Of a stretch of 14,756 nt of DNA, positions 1-6,366 are shown piece by piece. Below the pieces are notes generated by a model. That model made no database searches, was not told the DNA's origin, and saw only the letters and a list, made by a program, of their open reading frames with translations. A program made the translations under genes and the position numbers. This DNA comes from an uncultured Prosthecobacter sp. (GTDB lineage Bacteria > Verrucomicrobiota > Verrucomicrobiia > Verrucomicrobiales > Verrucomicrobiaceae), in contig CALDGV010000619.1 in NCBI GenBank assembly GCA_937941745.1, positions 1 to 14,756 of the forward strand. The letters are read 5' to 3'. Positions within the stretch are counted from its first letter, which is position 1. Each line of letters starts with the position of its first letter.

Positions 1-141
1 GTGCGCGACTTCGAGATTGCCAACGGCGCCGGTTTCCTCGTCGCCCTCACCGGCACCATGATGCGCATGCCCGCCCTGCCCAAAGTGCCCGCTGCCGAGC
101 GCATCCAGGTCAGCGAAGAAGGTGTGATTAGCGGGATTTGA
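1..141 (+). CDS. fhs: Formate-tetrahydrofolate ligase, C-terminal end (partial)
   Basis: The window opens inside this gene; the last 46 codons and a TGA stop are visible. The enzyme joins formate to tetrahydrofolate using ATP, giving 10-formyl-tetrahydrofolate for one-carbon metabolism in the cytoplasm. The visible segment has the family's C-terminal signature: GAGFLVALTG, then MMRMPALPKVPAAE, then a short tail ending VISGI, close to the usual ending of the family (GLPKVPAA, acidic stretch, ITGLF). Catalytic and ATP-binding parts lie outside the window and cannot be judged. No terminator is visible in the 43 bp before the next gene on the same strand, so the two may be cotranscribed. Identification rests on recognised C-terminal motifs only. 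Confidence 0.88.
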   Translation: MRDFEIANGAGFLVALTGTMMRMPALPKVPAAERIQVSEEGVISGI

Positions 142-184
142 AGCCTCGCTTGCACGCACGACGGCCCGCCGCTAAACGCCGCCT

Positions 185-1114
185 GTGCATCAAGCCTTCG
201 TCCTCGGCGCGGGGTTGGGAGAGCGGCTGCGGCCGCTGACCGACCAGCTTCCCAAGCCCCTCATTCCCGTCTTTCACAAGCCGCTCATCACCTATGCTTT
301 CGACCATCTCATGGCGTCGGGGGTGAATGCCTTCGTGGTGAACACGCACCACCTGCCGCAGGCCTATGCGGAGTCTTTTCCAGACGGACGCTATCTCAGC
401 GCACCGATCGCCTTCCGCCATGAGGCTCCCGTGCGGCTCGAAACCGCTGGCGGCATCGCCAACGTCCGCGACCTGCTCGCTGACGAACCCTTTTTTGTCT
501 ACAACGGCGACATCCTGACCACGCTGCCGCTGCAGCCGCTGATCCAGGAGCATCAGGAGCGGGGCAACCTCGTCACGCTGGCCCTCCGCAGCATGGGTCC
601 TGCACAGCACATTGCCTTTGATCCAGCCACAGGGCGCGTCACGGACATCCGCAACAAGCTGGGCACCGGCAACGACGGCACTCATCTCTTCACCGGCATC
701 TACCTCTGCGATCCAGCTTTCCATGACTGGCTCACGCCGGGCAAAGTCGAGTCTGTGATCCCCATCTTCCTCAAAATGATCCAGCAGGGAGGGAAGCTCG
801 GTGCGGTCGTCCTTGATGAAGGCGATTGGTGGGATCTGGGCAGCCGCGCAGCCTATCTGGAGGCTCATCAGATGCTGGCCAGCTCGGGTCGAAATGCTGC
901 ACCCGCCATTCATGCCTCGGCGCTTGTCTCGCCGGAAGCGCATTTGATCGGACTGAACGTCATCGGTGAAGGTGCCGAGGTGGAGGCTGGAGCCACGCTG
1001 GAAGACTGCATCCTCTGGCCAGGAGCCAGGGTGGCTTCTGGAGCCCGGCTGAAACGCTGCATCGTGCGCCGAGGCATCGAGGCCTCAGGCACGCATGAGA
1101 ACATCGACCTCTAG
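185..1114 (+). CDS. Sugar-phosphate nucleotidyltransferase family protein
   Basis: A 309-residue cytoplasmic enzyme expected to transfer a nucleotidyl group from an NTP to a sugar 1-phosphate, making an activated sugar for cell-envelope or glycan synthesis. The N-terminal signature runs from about residue 7 to 29 (LGAGLGERLRPLT then PKPLIPV), with R14 and K24 in the usual NTP-contacting places. NGD at 107-109 supplies the metal-binding Asp, and WWDLG at 215-219 is the second conserved acidic site. Residues 242-296 look like a short left-handed beta-helix tail (isoleucine/valine/glycine-rich repeats), as in mannose-1-phosphate guanylyltransferase-like proteins. GTG at 185 is the first start after an in-frame TAA at 173. 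Sugar and base specificity cannot be read from sequence; GDP-mannose-type and MurU-type roles are both possible. Its last 30 bp overlap the convergent tatD-like gene. Confidence 0.88.
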   Translation: MHQAFVLGAGLGERLRPLTDQLPKPLIPVFHKPLITYAFDHLMASGVNAFVVNTHHLPQAYAESFPDGRYLSAPIAFRHEAPVRLETAGGIANVRDLLADEPFFVYNGDILTTLPLQPLIQEHQERGNLVTLALRSMGPAQHIAFDPATGRVTDIRNKLGTGNDGTHLFTGIYLCDPAFHDWLTPGKVESVIPIFLKMIQQGGKLGAVVLDEGDWWDLGSRAAYLEAHQMLASSGRNAAPAIHASALVSPEAHLIGLNVIGEGAEVEAGATLEDCILWPGARVASGARLKRCIVRRGIEASGTHENIDL

Positions 1115-1903
1115 AGCGCCAAACAAACGTTGGTAGTTCGCTGCGATCTGCTCGGTGATGGTGGAGAGGTCCTCACCACGCACCTGGGCGAGCAGCTGAT
1201 AGCTGACGCAGAGGTTGGCCGGATGATTCACCGGCCTGCCTTCATGGCTCAGTGGATAGGGGTTCAAGGCCTCGGGTGGCCACATGTCTGGCGCATCGGT
1301 CTCCGCGAGCAGGCGGTCTGCGGGCACGATGGCAAAGGTGGCCAGCTGCTGGGCTTTTCGTTCGTGGCCAAAGTAGGGCGAGAGAGAAAAGTAAGCCCCC
1401 ATCTTGGCGAAGCCGGGAATCATTTCAGCGGGGCCGCCATAGGAGTGCAGCAGAAAACCTCTCCTCGGCAGCTTTGCCGAGCGCAGTTCCTGCTCCAGCA
1501 TGCCCCAGGCGCGCAGGCAGTGGATGGTTGCCGGACGGTCCAGCCTGGCGGCCAGTTCCAACTGCCAGCGGAAGCACTCGACCTGAACCTCGATGTCTGG
1601 CTGCTCGATCCAACGGTCGAGGCCGATTTCTCCCACCGGGGCCTGAGGAAACTCCTCCAGATAAGCTCGGAGGCGGCTCTGCCAGTATGCGGTGCGCTCC
1701 TTCACATACCAAGGGTGCAGGCCGAACGAAGGTTTCACCCAGGGGTAACGGCGGGCCAGGCAAGCCACCGCCTCCCAGTCATCCTCGGCAGAGCCATCCA
1801 CCACGACTTCCGCGATGCCCAGTGAGGGCAGAAGCTGCATCACCTCATTCCGCACGGCATCCAGCCGGGCATCCTGGAGGTGATTGTGGGCATCGTAAAG
1901 CAT
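1085..1903 (-). CDS. TatD-family metal-dependent hydrolase
   Basis: A 272-residue amidohydrolase-fold (TIM-barrel) protein of the TatD family, whose characterised members are metal-dependent DNases or related hydrolases. Expected metal ligands are all in place: H6 and H8 in DAHNH near the start, E92 in GEIGLD, H128 in TIHC, H153 in LLHSYGG, and D203 in ETDAPD. GLHPW at 61-65 and the ETDAPDMWP segment are typical of the family. Length is normal (about 260-270). No signal peptide, so it should be cytoplasmic. It starts 30 bp after the stop of the isochorismatase-like/SGNH gene on the same strand, so it may be the second gene of an operon, with no evident functional link. Its 3' end overlaps the nucleotidyltransferase gene by 30 bp, tail to tail. 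The exact substrate is unknown. Confidence 0.9.
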   Translation of the reverse strand: MLYDAHNHLQDARLDAVRNEVMQLLPSLGIAEVVVDGSAEDDWEAVACLARRYPWVKPSFGLHPWYVKERTAYWQSRLRAYLEEFPQAPVGEIGLDRWIEQPDIEVQVECFRWQLELAARLDRPATIHCLRAWGMLEQELRSAKLPRRGFLLHSYGGPAEMIPGFAKMGAYFSLSPYFGHERKAQQLATFAIVPADRLLAETDAPDMWPPEALNPYPLSHEGRPVNHPANLCVSYQLLAQVRGEDLSTITEQIAANYQRLFGALEVDVLMRA

Positions 1904-1933
1904 GGCGGCTCGTGGCCTCGACCGCTGCGTTCG

Positions 1934-3541
1934 TCAACGGCGCTTCCGGATGATGGGTGCCAGCCATTTTGCGGTTTCATCGGCAGTGACGTTGTAGCCT
2001 GCGAGGTTCGGGTGGCGGTCGCCAGCCCAGCCTGGCAGATGGCCAAAGAGGCCGTCGAGCCGGTTGTCCATCACGACCACCTGAGGTTCAGTTCCCGGTG
2101 CAACATACGGCGTGGCCAGCGGGCGCAGGTTTTCAGGGATTTTGGAGAGGGAGAAGCGGCGGTAATTCAGCCCGTCGGGATTCTTTTTGAGTTCGGCGAG
2201 GTAGCGGGGTGCGATGTCGAAGAGTGTGAGCTTTTCCTCCGCAGCGATCTGCTTCACCAGCTGGTTGATGTTGTCGTGCGTGGCGCTCGGCGAATAGGGA
2301 ATGACGGTCATCGGGATGAGCGTGGCCTTAGGGTGATCGCGGCGCAGACGGCCGAGCAGTTCGCGGAAGTCCTTCGGGAAGTTCTCCGCAAACTTTTCGC
2401 GCCGGGCGATGTCGTTGATGCCGTAACGGATGAAGATGTAATCCGCCTGCGGCTTGGTTTTCACCGCCTTGTCATAGCGCGTGTCGAGCAGGCGGCGGAT
2501 GAATTCACCGCTGACACCTTCATTGTACACATCGCATGGTGGCAGGTCGCCTTCCGTCGCCAGTTTGATGCGCAGCATGTCTTCAAACTGTGGCTCATCA
2601 GGGGCATACTTTTTTGGGAAGCTCGCTTCCGTCGTGCTGTCGCCGAGCAGGATGATTTGGAGACGTTTTTTGCCTGCCGTGGCCTCGCTGAAGGCAAAAG
2701 GCTGGCCGCCGATGAACTGATCCGAGGTGATGGTAGGGCAGATGAGCTTTTCCACGTGTGCTGTGAAGAGCTCCGTGCCCTTGGCGTGGCTGACGAACGG
2801 CCAGCGGGCGGGATTGTACATCGTGTCGGTGAGGTCGCGCATGAGCACGACATGCTTGCCGTTCTTCGCCATCTGCCGCAGGCCGAAGGGGCGGCCGCTC
2901 ACGCACATGTTGAGGTGCACCCCCATGAGGATGACGTTGTCGATGTTGCGCGCCTCAAGCAGGTTCCAGATCTCCACGCCGCTGTCGCTGATGGCATCCC
3001 TGGCCTGATCGATGCGCAGGACGTCAATCTGCCTGGTCCAGGGTGCCTTGGGATTGAGCCCTTTGGCTTCGAGTTCCTTGGCCCATGCGGCATGCTCGGC
3101 AGGATCATCATCCTCGCCACCATCGCTTTGATCCAGGGGATACACTGCCATCTCCTCGGCAGGGATTTGTTTGCACCACTCGCTGATCTTGTCCGGCAGC
3201 CGTGGTGCCGCAGGTGCGGACTTGGCCCGTTCACGTGCGGCGGTGCCTTCGTAGGCCTTCATGCAGGAGCTGGGTGCATGAATGATCAGCACGCCCTGCT
3301 GGCGTGCTTTTTCCAGCACCTCGTTCATCCTTGGCGCCATCTCCACCTCGCGGGTGACGGCGTTTTTGCAGTGATGAAGGTCCCACATGTCGCACACGAT
3401 GATCGCCGTGCGGGAGGGCAGCCACTGCTCCTTCACCAAGGAGGCCTTCCCAACGGGCGAGCGTGATTGCAGGGTCAGGTTGAGTGGCGTTTCCGCGGCG
3501 AGCGAAGCGACAAAGGCAAAGAGCAGGGCGATGAGGCGCAT
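1934..3541 (-). CDS. Exported isochorismatase-like / SGNH hydrolase fusion protein
   Basis: A 535-residue two-domain protein. Residues 1-16 form a signal peptide (hydrophobic LIALLFAFVASLA, likely cleavage near residue 16), so it probably acts in the periplasm. Residues about 43-270 resemble the cysteine-hydrolase isochorismatase fold: IIVCDMWD with D51 in the first catalytic position, and VILMGVHLNMCV placing C213 as nucleophile. I see no clear catalytic Lys: the expected region (about 173-182) holds only Arg. Residues about 293-533 are an SGNH/GDSL esterase-like domain: GDSTTE (S302), NEGVSGE (340-346), YGIND (N376), and DRHPNLAGY (D508, H510). The Asp-His spacing is one residue shorter than the usual DxxH. 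Neighbours give little clue. It could be an esterase acting on decorated polysaccharide, but the substrate is unknown. ATG at 3541 is chosen because it directly precedes the signal peptide. Confidence 0.85.
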   Translation of the reverse strand: MRLIALLFAFVASLAAETPLNLTLQSRSPVGKASLVKEQWLPSRTAIIVCDMWDLHHCKNAVTREVEMAPRMNEVLEKARQQGVLIIHAPSSCMKAYEGTAARERAKSAPAAPRLPDKISEWCKQIPAEEMAVYPLDQSDGGEDDDPAEHAAWAKELEAKGLNPKAPWTRQIDVLRIDQARDAISDSGVEIWNLLEARNIDNVILMGVHLNMCVSGRPFGLRQMAKNGKHVVLMRDLTDTMYNPARWPFVSHAKGTELFTAHVEKLICPTITSDQFIGGQPFAFSEATAGKKRLQIILLGDSTTEASFPKKYAPDEPQFEDMLRIKLATEGDLPPCDVYNEGVSGEFIRRLLDTRYDKAVKTKPQADYIFIRYGINDIARREKFAENFPKDFRELLGRLRRDHPKATLIPMTVIPYSPSATHDNINQLVKQIAAEEKLTLFDIAPRYLAELKKNPDGLNYRRFSLSKIPENLRPLATPYVAPGTEPQVVVMDNRLDGLFGHLPGWAGDRHPNLAGYNVTADETAKWLAPIIRKRR

Positions 3542-3646
3542 GGAAGCAGTACGTCCATAAGTTCAGGCGCTCTCAAAGGTTCTGTGCTTGACGTTTTCGC
3601 CTTCACCTTGACCTCCTGACGGCTTTCCAACGTAACCCTGCGACTC
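3542..3646. promoter_or_regulatory. Divergent intergenic region between SGNH fusion and Hsp70 genes
   Basis: This 105-bp region must hold promoters for both divergent genes. On the plus strand CTTGAC occurs twice, at 3587-3592 and 3607-3612, exactly 20 bp apart, and each contains a good -35-like TTGAC. Neither has a convincing -10 hexamer at 16-18 bp. No CIRCE element (the inverted repeat of HrcA-controlled chaperone genes) is present. No clear promoter could be assigned on the minus strand. Confidence 0.35.
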
Positions 3647-5404
3647 TTGAACTCCGCTTCCCCCATCCTTGGCATTGATCTTGGCACGACGAACTCCCTC
3701 ATAGGCGTGGTGGACAGTGGTTTTCCCATCTTGCTCGCGGATGAGACCGGCAGCCGCATCACGCCTTCAGCGGTGAATTATGCTGCTGACGGAACGGTGC
3801 TCGTGGGTGCTGCTGCCCTGCGCAAGCGGGCGCTCGAACCGGAGCGCACGGTGACCAGCGTGAAGCGTCTGATCGGCCGTCGTAACGGCGAGGGTGACTG
3901 GCGGCCTTCCTACAACCTCCGGGAACTGGGAACAACGCCGGTGCAGGTCTCTGCCGAGATCTTGAAAAGGCTCAAGGCTGTGGCCGAACGAGCCTTGGAG
4001 CAGCCGGTGAGCCGGGCGGTCATTACTGTGCCTGCCTACTTCAACGATGCCCAGCGCAACGCCACCAAGCAGGCGGGTGAACTGGCCGGCCTCACCGTGG
4101 AGCGGATTGTTAGTGAACCTACCGCTGCTGCCCTGGCCTACGGTTTGGACAAGCTGGGCGAGCATCAGAAGATCGCCGTTTACGATCTGGGTGGCGGCAC
4201 CTTTGACATCAGCATTCTGGAGATGCGCGAGGGCGTGTTTCAGGTGCTGAGCACGGCGGGAGACACCCAGCTCGGCGGCGATGATCTGGACCGTGCTCTG
4301 GCAGAATGGCTGGCACCTGAAGGTGCCGACCCTGCGAGATTTGTGGAGGCGGCTGAAGCGGCGAAAAAGCGCCTGTCAGCGGAAGAAAGCACCCGGGTCG
4401 AGCTGCCCTTCTACGATGGTAAAAACAGCCTGAGCCTTGAAATCAGCCAGCTGGAGTTCGAGAAGCTCATCCGCCCCTTCATCGAGCGCACCCGGGCCCA
4501 TTGCCTTCGTGCTCTGAGTGATGCCGGAGTCCGGCCCGAGGAGCTGGACGAGGTCATCCTGGTCGGAGGCAGCACCCGCATCCCGTTCGTGCGCCGCTAC
4601 GTGGCCGAGGTTTTTGGCCGGGAGCCTAACACGTCACAAAATCCTGATGAAGCCGTGGCCCAAGGTGCCGTGATCCAGGCCGGCATCCTGAGTGGAGCGC
4701 TGAAAAACGTGCTCTTGCTGGATGTGACACCTCTGTCTTTGGGCATCGAGACCTTCGGCGGCCTGATGAACATCATCATTCCGCGCAACACGACCATTCC
4801 ATGCAAGGCCGGGGAGATGTTCACCAATGCCGTGGCCAACCAAAAGGACATGCTGATCCGTGTGCTGCAGGGAGAACGCGAGCTCGCCAAGGACAACTGG
4901 GAGCTCGGCCGCATCGTGGTTCCCTTTCCGCCCGGCGCCAAAGGCAGTGCACGCGTGGGAGTGCAGTTTGCCATTGATGCCAACGGCATCCTTCAAGTGC
5001 TGGCCCGCGATACAGCGACGGGTTCGGACACGGTCCTGGAGATTCAGAACACCGCCGTGGATGTAGATGACGAGCGTGTGGAAAAGATGATCGCCGAGAG
5101 CGTGGAGCATGCCTTCGAAGACATGAACGAGCGCCTTTGGACCGAGGCACGTCTCAAGGCTGAGGAGCTGCTCCCGGCAGTCGAAACGGCGCTGGGCCAG
5201 TTTGGAGACGCGGTGAGCAAAGCCGAGTGGAGCGTGATTCAAGATGCAGCTGCCGAGGTGCGCCGCCTGCTGGATGCCTCCGGACATGACGCCGCAGCCC
5301 TCAAGAAGGCGAATGCCGCCCTTGATGAGGCTACCCAGGAGCTGGCGGTGAGGCTGGTCGAACGTGCCATGGAGGAATCCCTGGTGCGCCGCGGCCTGCT
5401 GTGA
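3647..5404 (+). CDS. Hsp70-family chaperone (DnaK/HscA-like, short form)
   Basis: A 585-residue ATP-dependent chaperone, shorter than typical DnaK (about 640). The nucleotide-binding domain is intact: GIDLGTTNS at 9-17 (phosphate 1), VPAYFNDAQR at 128-137, VYDLGGGTFD at 178-187 (phosphate 2), and VGGSTRIPF at 306-314. The interdomain linker is LLLDVTPLSLGIE (356-368). The substrate-binding beta domain follows (IPRNTTIP at 378-385, LQGERELAKDN at 407-417), then a helical lid to residue 585. There is no long acidic or glycine-rich C-terminal tail, and the compact region around 205-250 is more like HscA than DnaK. No dnaJ, grpE or iron-sulfur-cluster gene is adjacent. The start is uncertain: the frame opens after a TGA at 3617 with no ATG; TTG at 3647 fits best, CTG at 3638 is an alternative, and neither has a clear ribosome-binding site. 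Confidence 0.9.
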   Translation: MNSASPILGIDLGTTNSLIGVVDSGFPILLADETGSRITPSAVNYAADGTVLVGAAALRKRALEPERTVTSVKRLIGRRNGEGDWRPSYNLRELGTTPVQVSAEILKRLKAVAERALEQPVSRAVITVPAYFNDAQRNATKQAGELAGLTVERIVSEPTAAALAYGLDKLGEHQKIAVYDLGGGTFDISILEMREGVFQVLSTAGDTQLGGDDLDRALAEWLAPEGADPARFVEAAEAAKKRLSAEESTRVELPFYDGKNSLSLEISQLEFEKLIRPFIERTRAHCLRALSDAGVRPEELDEVILVGGSTRIPFVRRYVAEVFGREPNTSQNPDEAVAQGAVIQAGILSGALKNVLLLDVTPLSLGIETFGGLMNIIIPRNTTIPCKAGEMFTNAVANQKDMLIRVLQGERELAKDNWELGRIVVPFPPGAKGSARVGVQFAIDANGILQVLARDTATGSDTVLEIQNTAVDVDDERVEKMIAESVEHAFEDMNERLWTEARLKAEELLPAVETALGQFGDAVSKAEWSVIQDAAAEVRRLLDASGHDAAALKKANAALDEATQELAVRLVERAMEESLVRRGLL

Positions 5405-5488
5405 GCATTACATGAAGCCTGTGGGAAGCTTTCCCTGGTGCCGAGGAATGATGCTCTTGCTTTTTCGACTGGCCGCTGTGCTTTCGAG

Positions 5489-6364
5489 ATGATGAACCAA
5501 CCTCTCCAAGGACAAAAAATCGGATTTGTGGGCCTCGGCAACATGGGCCGGGCCAATGCACGGCACCTTCATGAAGCCGGCGCAGAGGTCTGGGTCTGGA
5601 ATCGCAGCGATGCCCCTGCTCAGGCGGCCGTGGAACTGGGCATGAAGCGCGCCCAGACCCTGCCGGAACTGGCGCGTGAGGTCGGTCCTGGCATCATCTG
5701 CATCAACCTCACCATGACGGATGTCGTGGAGAAGGTGGTCTTCGGCCCCGGCGGGCTCATCGAAGGAATGCACCCAGATGCGTTGATCATCGACTTTGGC
5801 ACGACAGGAGTTCCGGAAACCAAGGCGTTTGCAGAACGGGTGAACTGGGTGGATGCGCCTGTCTCCGGCGGACAAGTGGGTGCGGAGGCGGCTACCTTGA
5901 CCATCATGGCCGGAGGTTCGGCAGAGAACTTTGCGCGTGCCTTGCCCGTCTTTCAGGTGGTGGGCAAGAACATCACCCACCTGGGCTCCAGCGGCAGCGG
6001 GCAGGTCACAAAGCTGGCCAACCAGCTCATCGTGGCGCAAACGATTGATGCTGTGGCGCAGGCATTGCGGCTGGCAGAGCTCTCTGGGGTCGATCCTGCG
6101 CTGGTTCGGAAGGCGCTGCTCGGCGGCTTTGCCGAAAGCCGCATTCTCGACCTGCACGGCGACCGCATGGTGCGACGCGCTTTTGAGCCCGGCGGGCGTG
6201 CCACCCTGCAGCTCAAGGATGTCCGCCTGATGTGCCAGCTTGCCGACTCAGTCGGGCTCGATTCACCGACCTTGCGCAACTCGCTGGCCCAATGGGAGAA
6301 GTTTGTGCATGAGAAGGGCCTAGGTGACCTGGATCACAGCGGACTTTTCCGCCTCTACGAGTAG
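5489..6364 (+). CDS. 3-hydroxyisobutyrate dehydrogenase-like NAD(P)-dependent reductase
   Basis: A 291-residue member of the beta-hydroxyacid dehydrogenase family (3-hydroxyisobutyrate dehydrogenase, tartronate semialdehyde reductase, GLYR-type succinic semialdehyde reductase), which oxidises or reduces small hydroxy acids or semialdehydes with NAD(P). The Rossmann motif GFVGLGNMG is at residues 12-20; the substrate-binding motif DAPVSGGQVGAE is at 122-133; the catalytic Lys is K175 in QVTKLANQL, with N178 nearby; the C-terminal KDVRL (K243) is also conserved. The frame stays open back to a GTG at 5438, but the extra 17 residues resemble nothing in the family, so I prefer ATG at 5489 (or the adjacent ATG at 5492). 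It follows the Hsp70 gene by 84 bp with no clear terminator. Its stop is 2 bp from the stop of the convergent histidine kinase gene. Substrate cannot be decided. Confidence 0.88.
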   Translation: MMNQPLQGQKIGFVGLGNMGRANARHLHEAGAEVWVWNRSDAPAQAAVELGMKRAQTLPELAREVGPGIICINLTMTDVVEKVVFGPGGLIEGMHPDALIIDFGTTGVPETKAFAERVNWVDAPVSGGQVGAEAATLTIMAGGSAENFARALPVFQVVGKNITHLGSSGSGQVTKLANQLIVAQTIDAVAQALRLAELSGVDPALVRKALLGGFAESRILDLHGDRMVRRAFEPGGRATLQLKDVRLMCQLADSVGLDSPTLRNSLAQWEKFVHEKGLGDLDHSGLFRLYE

Positions 6365-6366
6365 CG

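Noticed and set aside
1880..3466. A 528-codon open frame on the plus strand opposite the SGNH fusion gene.
   Set aside because: It is antisense to a gene with clear domains and a signal peptide; its translation shows no family motif and is typical of mirror frames in high-GC DNA.
3646..3666. CTTGAA followed by CCCCAT, resembling a heat-shock (sigma-32) promoter at the Hsp70 start.
   Set aside because: The spacer is only 9 bp, too short for sigma-32, and the elements lie inside the coding region and are explained by its codons.
5423..5435. A small palindrome (GGGAA-GCT-TTCCC) after the Hsp70 stop codon, considered as a terminator.
   Set aside because: The stem is only 5 bp with a 3-nt loop, and no T-run follows directly.
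5438..5488. GTG start at 5438 adding 17 residues to the dehydrogenase.
   Set aside because: The family normally begins a few residues before the Rossmann motif, and the extra residues show no relation to it; ATG at 5489 or 5492 fits better.
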